From positions 1-64,000 of the forward strand of contig JACPQM010000046.1 of NCBI GenBank assembly GCA_016190505.1: a stretch of 64,000 bases of DNA. The letters run 5' to 3'. Every line of letters starts with the position of its first letter. The first letter of the stretch is position 1. A model generated the notes under the pieces. That model was not told the origin of the DNA and made no database searches. It was given only the letters and a program-made list of their open reading frames with translations. This document shows positions 1-10,198 of the stretch, piece after piece. A program made the translations under genes and the position numbers. Source of the stretch: Chloroflexota bacterium (GTDB lineage: Bacteria; Chloroflexota; Dehalococcoidia; JACPQK01).

Positions 1-196
1 GGGCTACGGGCTACGGGCTTCGGGCTACGGGGATTGGGGCCGGGCCTGAAGCCTGGAGTCTGAAGTCTAAAGCCTGTCATGGGCTACGGGCTACGGGCTA
101 CGGGCTTCGGGCTACGGGGATTGGGGCCGGGCCTGAAGCCTGGAGTCTGAAGTCTAAAGCCTGTCATGGGCTACGGGCTACGGGCTACGGGCTACG
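1..196. repeat. Tandem GGGCTAC heptamer array in 80/87-bp units
   Basis: The heptamer GGGCTAC/GGGCTTC is repeated in runs of four to five. Each run is followed by the same 52-bp tail beginning GGGGATTGGGG and ending GTCAT. Unit one is 1-80, unit two is 81-167 (one extra heptamer), and a third run of four heptamers (168-195) leads into a different sequence. The same heptamer family recurs at 24,075-24,136 and 41,144-41,171. There are no spacers and no coding frame, so this is an intergenic repeat expanded by slippage or unequal crossover. Confidence 0.9.
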
Positions 197-221
197 GGCT
201 CCAGACTTCGGGCCGCCACAC

Positions 222-288
222 CGCCCCTACGTTGTACGCCAACCTCGATGGTAATTCCCGTAGTCTGAAGCCCAGAGCCCGGAGCCCG
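222..288 (+). repeat. Left arm of 67-bp inverted repeat
   Basis: This 67-bp segment is the reverse complement of 11,873-11,939 with two mismatches by eye. It starts CGCCCCTACGTTGTACGCC and ends GAGCCCGGAGCCCG. The two arms enclose the winged-helix gene, the giant repeat protein and the BIG2 protein. They could be ends of a mobile or recombining module, or simply two members of a dispersed intergenic repeat in opposite orientation. Confidence 0.85.
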
Positions 289-391
289 TCTATCCGGTTT
301 TTAACCTGCGGTTAACGTTTGGGGGCAGGCGGGGCGCCCGGGACGGGCGCGGCCCCAGATTCGACCCCAGGTTCAAAAGGAACATTACGAC

Positions 392-436
392 CTAACATTG
401 TGACATAACAGAGCGACTTAACAATGTGACTTTACA
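392..436 (+). promoter_or_regulatory. Direct-repeat operator candidate
   Basis: Two 19-bp near-identical direct repeats, CTAACATTGTGACATAACA (392-410) and TTAACAATGTGACTTTACA (418-436), start 26 bp apart just upstream of the winged-helix gene. They are more AT-rich than their surroundings. The spacing suggests a dimeric regulator site, possibly used for autoregulation. A possible GTG start at 426 falls inside the second repeat, which argues for a start further downstream. Confidence 0.4.
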
Positions 437-527
437 AATCCACTGTCCTTCTCGCACAATGTCGGCTGTCATGAGTCGAGGGCTGGCGGCGACGGCAGGG
501 GGCGCGTCCGCCGGGGCCGAGGAGTAC

Positions 528-881
528 ATGGGCAAGAAAAAAAGGTGGCCCACCGAGATTCTCTACCTTGTGCTTCGCAGCCTCAAGGACGAGCCCGGCT
601 TGCGCAAAACGGATATTGGATTCCGGGTGGCGCTGAACGGCTCCCACATGGGCCGGTGGCTGCGCTACATGGAGCGGGTGCAGCTCATCATGGTGGACGG
701 TGGCTACTATCAGCTCACGGGCAAGGGGGCCAGGGTGCTGGAGGTGCTGGATCAGCTTTTCGAGGAGCTCGGGGGCACCGACATTGACGATCCCGACTCG
801 TCGCTACCGGTGTCCATGCTCTTCCGCCAGCGCGCGCCCCCCCGGCTGTGGGACGGCCGCCCCCGCAAGGGCACAACGTAG
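528..881 (+). CDS. Winged helix-turn-helix protein (HTH_45-like)
   Basis: This is a protein of about 117 residues with a single winged helix-turn-helix domain. The pattern of aliphatic helix, LRKTDIGFRVALNGSHMGRWL, then a YMERVQLI/GGYYQLTGKG wing resembles the small regulators common in archaea and Chloroflexota. The frame stays open upstream to a GTG at 426. I prefer ATG 528 because GAGGAG precedes it, the upstream residues are low-complexity Ala/Gly, and the 426 start lies in a possible operator. The stop codon TAG is the first triplet of a GTAGGGGCG repeat. It may regulate itself or the adjacent surface genes; that is inference. Confidence 0.6.
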   Translation: MGKKKRWPTEILYLVLRSLKDEPGLRKTDIGFRVALNGSHMGRWLRYMERVQLIMVDGGYYQLTGKGARVLEVLDQLFEELGGTDIDDPDSSLPVSMLFRQRAPPRLWDGRPRKGTT

Positions 882-1183
882 GGGCGTATGGCAATACGCC
901 CGATGCGCAACGGTAGGGGCGATCCCCCCGTCCCCCTTGTTAAGGGGGACCATAGGGGGTCCGTTCAGGGCAGGCTGTTAACAAGGGGACATAGGGGTCC
1001 CCCAGGGGGTGATGGCAATGATGAACATGATACGTATGACGGCCCCCGTAGGGGCAACCCTTGTGGTTGCCCTGGGGTGTGGTGTGGTGCGCCCCCGGTT
1101 CAACTCAACATAGGTCACCGAGCATGAACGGTCGTCGTGTTAGTTCGCAGCCAAAAAGAGGTTAGAGGTTAAGGAGTAGAGCG
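882..1183. repeat. Repeat-filled intergenic spacer with hairpins
   Basis: No gene is seen here. The stretch holds a hairpin with 8-bp arms at 882-889/894-901, a second GTAGGGGCG copy near 913, an inverted CCCCTTGTTAA/TTAACAAGGGG pair between about 933 and 990, and a GTAGGGGCAACCCTTGTGGTTGCCC element at 1048-1072 that recurs as GTAGGGGTAACCC at 62,645. AAGGAG at about 1170 is the ribosome-binding site of the giant gene, preceded by a small AGAGGTT direct repeat. Confidence 0.75.
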
Positions 1184-4100
1184 ATGTCAACCAGCACCTT
1201 CAGGGCGCACCTAATGGGCCGCAAGAGCAGCCTAGCCTTCTCCGTCCTCCTGCTATTGTCCCTGGTACTTGGTCCGCTCATGGGGGTCCTGGTGCGGGGG
1301 ACCACTGTCCACGCCGCGACGGGAGCAGCGGTCAGCCTCGCGGTCAACACCCAGCCCGCGGGCGCAGTGGCTGCGACGGCTTTCACCACGCAGCCGAAGT
1401 TCGAAGCCCACAAGGGTGATGGTAGTCTTGAAACCACCTTCACTGATAGTGTGACTGTGGCGATCAAGTCCGGCACCGGCACAATAGGGGCCGTGCTTTC
1501 CGGCACGACGTCCGTTGCTGCGGTGGCCGGCGTAGCCACCTTCACCGGCCTGAGCATAGACAAGGCCGGCACGGGCTACGTGCTGGTAGCGTCGAGCGGG
1601 AGCCTGACCACGGTCGAGACCGCGCCGTTCAATGTCTCGATAGGCGCGGCGACCATGCTGGCTATCGGCACCGCCCCCGCCGGCGCTACCGCGGGTAGTA
1701 CCTTCAACACCCAGCCGACGGTAGAGGTGCACGACAACGGCGGCAACGTCGTCACTACATCGACCGCCTCGGTGACTTTTGCCATCAACACGGGCACCAG
1801 CGGCGCGGTCCTCTCCGGGACGACGACGGTCGCGGCGGTCGCTGGCGTGGCGACCTTCACCAACCTGTCGCTGAACCTCGCGGGCAGCTACACCATAAGG
1901 GCCACCAGCGGTGTCCTTACCGCGGCGACGAGTGGCGCCTTTACGGTAAGCGGCACCGACGCCCAACTGGCCTTCACCACAGAGCCGACCGGATCTGTGG
2001 CGGGCGCGGCCTTTACTACGCAGCCTGTGGTAACGGTACGCGATGCCAGCGGCAATACCGTTAATACATCTACAGCGTCGGTGACAGTGGCCATAACCTC
2101 CGGCACCGGCATCAGCGGAGCAACGCTGTCCGGCACCACCACAGTGGCGGCGGTGAACGGCGTGGCGACCTTCACCAACCTGAGCATCAACAAAGCGAAT
2201 GGATCGACGACCTACACCCTGACCGCCACCAGCAGCTCGCTCACGCCGGCGGTCAGCGCAGCTTTCACCCCGGCGATAGGCGCGGCGGCAAAGCTGGCCG
2301 TCACCACGCAGCCTGCGGGTGCAATAGCCGGGATCAACTTCCAGACGCAGCCGGCGGTCACCATCCAGGATGCGCAGGGTAACACCGTCAACTCCACGGC
2401 GAACGTCACCGTGGCGATCGCCAACAACCCGAGCGCCGGCACGCTTTCCGGCACGTTAACGGTTGCGGCGGTAGCCGGTGTGGCTACGTTCACCAACCTG
2501 AACATCAACAACGCCGGCACGGGCTATACCTTGACGGCGACGAGCGGCACGCTTACTTCGGCGACCACCAGCGCTTTCAATGTTAACGCTGGCGCCACCA
2601 AGCTGGCCTTCAGCACTCAGCCCAGCGCCAACAACATGGCGGCCACCAATTTCGGCACCATGCCACGGGTTGTGGTGCAGGATGCCGATGGCAACACAGT
2701 AACCAATGCAACGAACAGCATTACCCTTTCCATCACATCGGGCACCGGCACCACAGGAGCCGTGCTTTCTGCTACCGGCGGCCTAGTGCAGCCGGCAGTC
2801 GCTGGCGTGTACACCTACGCGGACGTGCAAGTCGACATAGCTGGCAGCGCCTACACGCTGACCGCGACGTCTCCCGGCCTAACTTCAGCCGTGAGCACGT
2901 CGTTCAACGTGGCCGGGGCGAAGGCCAAGGTGGCCTTCACCACCTCACCGGCTGGCGCTGTCGCCGGGACGGTGTTCACCACACAACCGGTCGTCCAAAT
3001 CCAGGACGCAGCCGGTCGCCTGATCGTAGCGGGCGCCAACGCCACGGATAACGTCACAGTGGCGATAACATCGGGGACGGGCACCAGCGGTGCGGTAATG
3101 ACCACCACTTTGACGGTGGCTGCCGTCGGCGGTGTCGCCACCTTCACCAACCTCCAAATCGACCTCGCCGGCAGTGGGTATACCCTCACCGCCAGCAGCG
3201 CGGCAGCTCCGGCGGCAGCGACGGCGCCCAGCGCCTCGTTCACGGTGTCGCCTAACACGGCGACAAAGGTGGTTTTCACCACCCAGCCGAGCGCGATAAG
3301 CATGGCCGGCGTGGCCTTCGGCACGCAGCCGGTGGTCAAGATCGAGGATGCCGGCGGCAACGTGATAACCACCTCGACAGCGCCTGTCACACTGACGATC
3401 AGCGCCGGCACGCTGTCCGGCACGACGACGGTCAATGCCGTCGCCGGCGTGGCCACCTTCAGCGGCCTCAGCGTTCCTGCGGCAGATACCGGCCTCAAAA
3501 TAACCGCGAGCAGCGGCTCACTGGCCACCGCGGTCAGCAACGCTTTCAGCATTGCCGGCACGGCGACCAAGGTGGCGTTCACCACGCAACCTACAGCCGG
3601 CACGGGTGGCCTGACGTTCGGCCAGCCCGTCGTTACCGTACAGGACGCCAACGGCACCTCCGTCATCAACTCGACGGCTTCGGTGACGGTGGCGATAGAC
3701 ACAAACCCCGGCCCGGGCACGCTGTCCGGCACCGCGTCGATGTCCGCGGTCGCCGGTGTAGCGGCGTTCACCGGTCTCAGCATCAATAAGGCGGCTGCGG
3801 GCTATACGCTCACGGCTGCCAGCACCGGCCTTACCGGCGCTACCAGCAACGCCTTCAACATTACTCTTGGTGCAGCAGCCAAGCTCGCTTTCACCACCCA
3901 ACCGGCAGGGGCCACCACGGGGGTGGCGCTCTTGACAATGCCGGTGGTCACAGTACAGGATGCAGGAGGCAACACAGTAACTAGCGACAGCTCCACGGTG
4001 ACACTGGCGGTCACGACAGGTACGACGGTTATTACTGTCGCAGCCGGTGGCAACACTCAGGCGGCCAGCAGCGGCGTGGCCACGTTCACTGCCACGACGT

Positions 4101-7100
4101 TCACCGGCGCTGGGCAGAGCCAGGTCATTACCGCCACCGACGGCACACTCACAGCCGCTGTGAGCGACGCCTTCAACGTGTCGTCCACGACCGCCAGCAG
4201 GCTGGCTTTTGTGACCCAGCCGGCGGGGGCTGCTGCGGGAGCGACCTTCACCACTCAACCGGTGGTTGAGGTTCAAGATGCAAACGGGAACCGGATAACA
4301 AACAATACCGCTACAGTTGTGATGGCTATCACCTCTGGTAGTGGCACGACTGGAGCAGGGCTATCAGGAACGACGCAGTCGGGAGCCAATGTCAACAAGG
4401 CTGCTTCAGCCGGTCAAGCAGTCTACACGGACCTAAGCATCAACGCGGCTGGCAACGGCTACACGTTGACTGCCAGCAGCGGTGCACTTTCTGCCGCGAC
4501 CAGCAGCAGCTTCAACGTCGCGGGCGTGGCGACGAAACTTGCCTTCACCACGCAGCCTGCGGGAGCGGCGCCGGGCGTCAACTTCACCAGCCAGCCAGTG
4601 GTGGCAGTCCAGGACGCCAACGGCAATACCGTGACCAGCGCAGCTAACTCGATCGTAATTGCAATCACTTCCGGGACTGGCACCACGGGTGCCGCGCTTA
4701 CGGCCACTGACGGCCTAACCCAGTCTGCCTCGTCCGGTGTGCTTGCCTACGCAGGCATGAAGATCGACCTGGCGGGGACCGGCTACACGCTGACTGCTAC
4801 GGCATCCGGGTTGACCTCAGCGGTCAGCACCTCATTTGGCGTTGCCATCGGCACGGCCACGCAGCTCGCCGTCACAACGTCTCCGGGCGGATCTCTCGTG
4901 GCCGGTGCGGCCTTCGGCACGCAACCCGTTGTCACCATACAGGATGCGAACGGCCTCACGGTAACCAGTTCGACGGCACCGGTGACCCTAGCCATCACAA
5001 CAAACCCGGGCAGCGGGACGCTATCCGGAACAGTAACTGTGAACGCGGTCGCTGGCGTGGCTAATTTCAGCGGGCTGTCCATTAACAAGGTAGGCGCCGG
5101 GTACGTTCTGACGGCTACCAGCGGCTCGCTCACTTCAGCAACCACTGGCGCGTTCACCATCACGCATGGCACGGCCACGCAATTGGCCTTCACCGCACAG
5201 CCCAGCGCGGCAAATACCGCGGCCACGAACTTCGGCACCATGCCTCAGATCACTGTGCTGGACGCCCAGGGCAACACGGTTACCACTGGCGCCGGAGCGA
5301 CGACCTCGATAACGATCGCGATCACAAGCGGCACGGGCACCAGCGGCGCTGCACTGAGCTACACCGGCAGCCCCGGTGGGGTGGCTGCGGCTGGTGGCGT
5401 GCTGACGTTCGCCGCCGTTCAGATCAACACTCCTGGCTCCGCTTACACCCTGACGGCAATCGCCACGGGCTTGACCCCTGCGGTCAGCACGAGCCTGGAC
5501 GTTGCCGGCATTGCGGCCAAACTGGCCTTCACCACCCAGCCTGGCGCGGGCACCGGCGGCGTGAACCTGACGGCGCAGCCCATAGTTAAGGTGCAGGACT
5601 CTGCGGGCCGCACCGTGACCACGTCGGGCGCCGCGATCACCCTGACGCTAAGCGGCGGGACCACCGGCGCGGTAGCCACCATCCCCGGCAACGGCGGTGG
5701 CGCGACCAGCGGCGTTTTCACCTACACCGGCGTCAACGTTGACAAGGCCGGCACCGGGTACATACTTACTGCTGCCAGCGGGGGTCTTGTTTCCGCTGTG
5801 AGCAGCTCATTCAACATTACCGTCGGCCCCGCCACCAAGCTGGGCTTCACCACCGAGCCAGCGCTGGCCACGGCAGGCGCGTCCTTCCTCACCCAGCCTG
5901 TGATTGCTGTGCAGGATGCCGGCGGCAACACGGTTACCTCAGCGACCGATTCCATACAGCTCGCCATAACCTCTGGTTCAGGCACCAGCGGCTCTGTCCT
6001 CGGCGGGACAGCTACGATGAGCGCAGCCAGCGGCGTGGCGACCTTCAGTGGACTGAGCATTGACCTGGCTGGCACGGCATACACGTTGACAGCCACCAGC
6101 GGAACGCTTGCCACTGCGGTGAGCAGCACGTTCAACGCGTCGGGAGCAGCGACCATTCTGGTCGTAACCACCCCGCCTGCGAGCGCCACGGCCGGGGCCG
6201 CCTTCGGCACCCAGCCTGTGGTGCAGGTCCAGGACGGCAGCGGCAATAGAGTTACCGCATCGAGCGCTTCAATCACTTTGTCCATAACCTCCAGCACCGG
6301 CACCAGCGGAGCCGCCCTTTCCGGAACGGTCACAGTCGCCGCGACGAACGGCCAGGCGACCTTCAGCGGACTTAGCATCGATCTCGCCGGGACGGGCTAC
6401 ACGCTGACTGCAGCCAGCACCGGACTTACCTCTGGCGTGAGCGGCGCCTTCAACGTCGGTGCCGGCGCCGGGCAGCTCGCGTTCACCGTTCAGCCCTCGG
6501 GCTCAGTGGCTGGAGCGGCCTTCACCACCCAACCGGTGGTTACGGTGCAGGATAACGCGGCCCGAACCGTTACCTCCTTCACCGGCACGGTTACCCTGGC
6601 GATAACGTCGGGCACCGGCGTATCGGGCGCGACGCTTTCCGGCACAACGACGGTAACCGCGGTGGCCGGCGTGGCGACATTCACCAACCTGTCCATCGAC
6701 AAGGCTGACGCCTCGACGACATACACTTTGACCGCCAGCAGCGGTGGCCTGATAACCGTTGCCAGCGCCGCGTTCACGCCGAACTTTGGAGCGGCGAGCA
6801 AACTCATCTTCTCGCAGCAGCCTAGCGCGGCCAATACGAATGGCGTCAACTTCGGCACAATGCCCCAGGTGACGGTACAAGACGCGCAGGGCAACACGGT
6901 AAATGCCGCTACGAACAACGTGACAATTGCGATCACCAGCGGCACAGGCGCAACCGGAGCCACGCTCTCGGCTACAGCCACGACAGTAGCCGCGAACGGC
7001 GTTGCCGGTCTCGCCGCCTTCACGGCGGTGCAGATCAACCTGCCTGCATCGGGCTACACGCTGACGGCTACGGCCACCGGACTGACCTCCGCCGTGAGCA

Positions 7101-10100
7101 ATTCGTTCAGCGTTGCCGGCGCGGCGGCCAAGCTGGCCATTACCACCCAACCTGCAGGCGCCGTGGGCGGCGCAGCCTTCACAACGCAGCCGGTAGTCAC
7201 GGTGCAGGATGCCAACGGTAACACCGTTAGCAACTCCGGCGTGACTGTAACCCTGGCGATTGGCACTAACCCCAGCGCGGGCGCGCTGTCAGGCGTCGCG
7301 GCTGTTGCCGCATCATCGGGCGTGACGACCTTCGCCGGCCTGAGCATCGACAAGTCCGGCACGGGCTATACGCTGGTTGCTACCAGCCCCTTCCTGACCT
7401 CAGTCACGACCAGTGCCTTCAACGTTACAGCCGGCGCGGCTACTAACGTGGTGGTCACGACCAGCCCTGCGGGCGCGGTGGCTGGAGCAGCCTTCAACAC
7501 GCAGCCTGTGGTTACGGTTCAAGATGCTGGCGGCAACACGGTTACCACGTCCAGCGCGTCCATAGTCCTGACGCTCACCTCCGGGACCGGAACACTGAGC
7601 GGAACGACTACAGTCAGCGCGGTCAATGGCGTGGCCACCTTCAGCGGCCTTTCCATCGACCTGGCCCAGGGCCCCGGGACCAAGCGGCTTACTGCTAGCA
7701 GCACAGGTCTTGCTGCCGGCCTGTCAGCCACCTTTGGTGTGGCCGGACCGGCCACACAGCTTGCCTTCACCACGTCCCCCTCGTCGCCCACCATCGGCGG
7801 CGCGACGTTCGCCACGCAGCCGGTGGTTGCCGTGCAGGACACCTTCGGGAACACGGTGGCGAACTCTGCGGCTTCGGTAACTGTGGCAATCAATACTAAC
7901 CCGGGTACCGGCACGCTGTCAGGAACGGCAACGGTAGCCGCGGTGAACGGCGTCGCGACCTTCAGTGGCCTTTCTATCAACAAGGCTGGCACTGGCTACG
8001 ACCTGGTCGCGAGCAGCGGCACGCTGACAACAGCTGTCTCCGCTGGTTTCAACATCACGGCGGGCGCCGCGGCCAAGCTCGCCTTCACCACGCAGGCCAC
8101 GGCGAGCAACCCGGCAGGGTCGGCGTTCGCGACCCAGCCGGTCGTCACCGTTCAGGACAGCTACGGGAACACCGTCACTGGCGATACCTCCACCGTGACA
8201 CTGGCCATTACATCCGGGACCGGTACTGCCGGGGCAACACTCGGCGGGACCGTTACTAAGGTAGCGGCTGCCGGTGTCGCCAGCTTCGCCGGCCAGGGCC
8301 TCAACATCACCAGGGCCGGGACGGGGTACACGCTGACCGCGACCGACGGCACGCTCACCTCGGCCACGAGTGGCAGCATCGCCATCACTGGCTTGACCGG
8401 ATCACAGGTCGGCTTCACCACGCAACCTTCCGGCGGCCTGGCGGGCGTGGCCTTCACCACGCAGCCAGTGGTTGCGGTCCAGGATGGCTACGGCAACACT
8501 GATACCACGTCGACAGCCTCGATTACGCTGGCCATCGGCACCAACCCGGGAAGCGGCACGCTCTCCGGGACGGCGACGGTCAGCGCGGTCGCCGGCGTGG
8601 CCACCTTCAGCGGCCTCAGTATCGACAACAATGGCACCGGCTACACGTTGGTGGCATCGAGCAGCGGCCTCACCTCAGCGACCAGCGGCGCCTTCAATGT
8701 GGCGGGCGCGGCGAGCCAACTTGCCTTCACCACTCAGCCTGCCGGGGCCACCGGCGGTACCGCGTTCACCACTCAGCCGGTCGTCACCATTCGTGATTCC
8801 AACGGGAACACGGTAACCAACTCTTCAGCCTCGGTGACAATCGCAATCACGTCGGGCACCGGCACCATCGGCGCCAGCCTGTCAGGGACCGCCACAGTGG
8901 CCGCGGTCAATGGCGTGGCCACCTTCAGCGGACTCAGCATCAACAAGTCCGGCACGGGCTATACTCTCACCGCTAGCAGCACGGGCCTCACCTCTGCAAC
9001 GAGCAACGCCCTGACCGTAGCTGTGGGGCCGGCGGCGAAACTCGAATTCACTACCCAGCCGGCGTCCGCCACAGCGGGGGCTGCCTTCGGCGTGCAGCCT
9101 GCAGTCACCGTTGAGGACGCGGGCGGCAACGCGGTCACGGGCTCTACTGCCACGATTACACTAGCCATAACCAGCGGCACGGGCACAACTGGAGCCATTC
9201 TCTCCGGCACCAAGACGGTGGCTGCGACCAGCGGCGTGGCTACCTTCAGCGGGCTGAGCATAGACCTGGCCGGCACGGGCTACACGCTGAGGGCCGCCAG
9301 CTCCGGCCTCGATCCGGCTACCAGCAGCATCTTCAACGTCGCCGCGGGCGCCGCGGCGAAGCTGGCCTTCACCACCCAGCCCGCGTCCGCCACCGCAGAC
9401 GCAGCCTTCGGCACGCAGCCAGTCGTAACCGTGCAGGACGCGAATGGCAACACGGCTACCTCATTCACGTCCGCAGTAACCCTGGCGGTCACTTCGGGAA
9501 CCGGGGGCGGCGGGACCCTTTCTGGCACGGTGACCATCAACGCAGTTGCCGGTGTGTCCACCTTCAGCGGCCTGATGATCGACCGGGCGGGCAACGGCTA
9601 CACGCTTACCGCCACCAGCGCTGGCCTGGCCTCAGCGACGAGCAATGCCTTCAACGTGGCGGCATCCGGGGCCATCACCCAGGTTGACCTGGTACAGGGC
9701 TGGAACCTGGTCTCGCTGCCGCGTATGCCGGTTGACCCCGCCATTGCGGTCGTCCTCCAGTCCATCACCGGCGGCACAGTACAGCAAGTCCAGACCTGGA
9801 CCGGCACGGGCTGGCTGTCCTGGACGGCAGGCCCGGCGCCCGATGACCTGTCCCAGATGGTGGACGGGGTGGCCTACTGGGTGAACATGAGCGCCACGGG
9901 CACGCTGGACGTTTCGGGAGCCAACTGGACCGACATGCCCACGGACCCCAACGTCCTGCCGCCTACCTACGACGTGACCACGGGCTGGAACATGGTAGGC
10001 TTCAAGTCCACAACGGCCAAGTCAGTGAGCGCCTACCTTTCTGGCACTGACTACCGGTTGACCATCTACTACTGGACGGGCACCGAGTATGCGGCGGTGC

Positions 10101-10174
10101 CCCAGGGTGGCGTCCTGCAGCCGGGACGCGGCTACTGGGTCTACTTCAACGCTGCCGGCAAGGTCACCCCGTAA
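1184..10174 (+). CDS. Giant secreted protein with about 26 Ig-like repeats
   Basis: The 2,996-residue protein begins with a basic N-terminus and a hydrophobic signal segment ending near VHAATG (residues 1-45). I count 26 tandem repeats of about 105 residues, each starting with a variant of KLAFTTQPAGA.AG..FTTQP, continuing V.VQDA.GNTVT and SGTGT.GA.LSGT..VAAV.GVATF, and ending in GL.IDKAGTGYTLTA. These look like bacterial Ig-like beta-sandwich modules of adhesins or S-layer stalks. The last 170 residues hold two GWNLVSLP/GWNMVGF-type modules with Trp/Tyr-rich motifs (VAYWVNM, RGYWVYF) found at the C-termini of Chloroflexota surface proteins. There is no C-terminal membrane segment. AAGGAG precedes the ATG. 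The next gene starts 24 bp downstream, so the two are likely cotranscribed. Confidence 0.85.
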   Translation: MSTSTFRAHLMGRKSSLAFSVLLLLSLVLGPLMGVLVRGTTVHAATGAAVSLAVNTQPAGAVAATAFTTQPKFEAHKGDGSLETTFTDSVTVAIKSGTGTIGAVLSGTTSVAAVAGVATFTGLSIDKAGTGYVLVASSGSLTTVETAPFNVSIGAATMLAIGTAPAGATAGSTFNTQPTVEVHDNGGNVVTTSTASVTFAINTGTSGAVLSGTTTVAAVAGVATFTNLSLNLAGSYTIRATSGVLTAATSGAFTVSGTDAQLAFTTEPTGSVAGAAFTTQPVVTVRDASGNTVNTSTASVTVAITSGTGISGATLSGTTTVAAVNGVATFTNLSINKANGSTTYTLTATSSSLTPAVSAAFTPAIGAAAKLAVTTQPAGAIAGINFQTQPAVTIQDAQGNTVNSTANVTVAIANNPSAGTLSGTLTVAAVAGVATFTNLNINNAGTGYTLTATSGTLTSATTSAFNVNAGATKLAFSTQPSANNMAATNFGTMPRVVVQDADGNTVTNATNSITLSITSGTGTTGAVLSATGGLVQPAVAGVYTYADVQVDIAGSAYTLTATSPGLTSAVSTSFNVAGAKAKVAFTTSPAGAVAGTVFTTQPVVQIQDAAGRLIVAGANATDNVTVAITSGTGTSGAVMTTTLTVAAVGGVATFTNLQIDLAGSGYTLTASSAAAPAAATAPSASFTVSPNTATKVVFTTQPSAISMAGVAFGTQPVVKIEDAGGNVITTSTAPVTLTISAGTLSGTTTVNAVAGVATFSGLSVPAADTGLKITASSGSLATAVSNAFSIAGTATKVAFTTQPTAGTGGLTFGQPVVTVQDANGTSVINSTASVTVAIDTNPGPGTLSGTASMSAVAGVAAFTGLSINKAAAGYTLTAASTGLTGATSNAFNITLGAAAKLAFTTQPAGATTGVALLTMPVVTVQDAGGNTVTSDSSTVTLAVTTGTTVITVAAGGNTQAASSGVATFTATTFTGAGQSQVITATDGTLTAAVSDAFNVSSTTASRLAFVTQPAGAAAGATFTTQPVVEVQDANGNRITNNTATVVMAITSGSGTTGAGLSGTTQSGANVNKAASAGQAVYTDLSINAAGNGYTLTASSGALSAATSSSFNVAGVATKLAFTTQPAGAAPGVNFTSQPVVAVQDANGNTVTSAANSIVIAITSGTGTTGAALTATDGLTQSASSGVLAYAGMKIDLAGTGYTLTATASGLTSAVSTSFGVAIGTATQLAVTTSPGGSLVAGAAFGTQPVVTIQDANGLTVTSSTAPVTLAITTNPGSGTLSGTVTVNAVAGVANFSGLSINKVGAGYVLTATSGSLTSATTGAFTITHGTATQLAFTAQPSAANTAATNFGTMPQITVLDAQGNTVTTGAGATTSITIAITSGTGTSGAALSYTGSPGGVAAAGGVLTFAAVQINTPGSAYTLTAIATGLTPAVSTSLDVAGIAAKLAFTTQPGAGTGGVNLTAQPIVKVQDSAGRTVTTSGAAITLTLSGGTTGAVATIPGNGGGATSGVFTYTGVNVDKAGTGYILTAASGGLVSAVSSSFNITVGPATKLGFTTEPALATAGASFLTQPVIAVQDAGGNTVTSATDSIQLAITSGSGTSGSVLGGTATMSAASGVATFSGLSIDLAGTAYTLTATSGTLATAVSSTFNASGAATILVVTTPPASATAGAAFGTQPVVQVQDGSGNRVTASSASITLSITSSTGTSGAALSGTVTVAATNGQATFSGLSIDLAGTGYTLTAASTGLTSGVSGAFNVGAGAGQLAFTVQPSGSVAGAAFTTQPVVTVQDNAARTVTSFTGTVTLAITSGTGVSGATLSGTTTVTAVAGVATFTNLSIDKADASTTYTLTASSGGLITVASAAFTPNFGAASKLIFSQQPSAANTNGVNFGTMPQVTVQDAQGNTVNAATNNVTIAITSGTGATGATLSATATTVAANGVAGLAAFTAVQINLPASGYTLTATATGLTSAVSNSFSVAGAAAKLAITTQPAGAVGGAAFTTQPVVTVQDANGNTVSNSGVTVTLAIGTNPSAGALSGVAAVAASSGVTTFAGLSIDKSGTGYTLVATSPFLTSVTTSAFNVTAGAATNVVVTTSPAGAVAGAAFNTQPVVTVQDAGGNTVTTSSASIVLTLTSGTGTLSGTTTVSAVNGVATFSGLSIDLAQGPGTKRLTASSTGLAAGLSATFGVAGPATQLAFTTSPSSPTIGGATFATQPVVAVQDTFGNTVANSAASVTVAINTNPGTGTLSGTATVAAVNGVATFSGLSINKAGTGYDLVASSGTLTTAVSAGFNITAGAAAKLAFTTQATASNPAGSAFATQPVVTVQDSYGNTVTGDTSTVTLAITSGTGTAGATLGGTVTKVAAAGVASFAGQGLNITRAGTGYTLTATDGTLTSATSGSIAITGLTGSQVGFTTQPSGGLAGVAFTTQPVVAVQDGYGNTDTTSTASITLAIGTNPGSGTLSGTATVSAVAGVATFSGLSIDNNGTGYTLVASSSGLTSATSGAFNVAGAASQLAFTTQPAGATGGTAFTTQPVVTIRDSNGNTVTNSSASVTIAITSGTGTIGASLSGTATVAAVNGVATFSGLSINKSGTGYTLTASSTGLTSATSNALTVAVGPAAKLEFTTQPASATAGAAFGVQPAVTVEDAGGNAVTGSTATITLAITSGTGTTGAILSGTKTVAATSGVATFSGLSIDLAGTGYTLRAASSGLDPATSSIFNVAAGAAAKLAFTTQPASATADAAFGTQPVVTVQDANGNTATSFTSAVTLAVTSGTGGGGTLSGTVTINAVAGVSTFSGLMIDRAGNGYTLTATSAGLASATSNAFNVAASGAITQVDLVQGWNLVSLPRMPVDPAIAVVLQSITGGTVQQVQTWTGTGWLSWTAGPAPDDLSQMVDGVAYWVNMSATGTLDVSGANWTDMPTDPNVLPPTYDVTTGWNMVGFKSTTAKSVSAYLSGTDYRLTIYYWTGTEYAAVPQGGVLQPGRGYWVYFNAAGKVTP

Positions 10175-10198
10175 GCCGGCGGCCTAAAGGGGCCAGAT

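Noticed and set aside
1-196. CRISPR array
   Set aside because: The repeats are contiguous heptamers and duplicated tails without unique spacers, and no cas genes are in the window.
794-806. Partial TCCCGACTCGTCG match in the winged-helix gene
   Set aside because: Only one and a half arms match; it may be chance coding of PDSS.
1162-10174. Many long reverse-strand frames opposite the giant repeat gene (for example 2851-3786)
   Set aside because: They are low-complexity Val/Ala/Thr shadows caused by the codon pattern of the repeats, with no ribosome-binding sites or family motifs.
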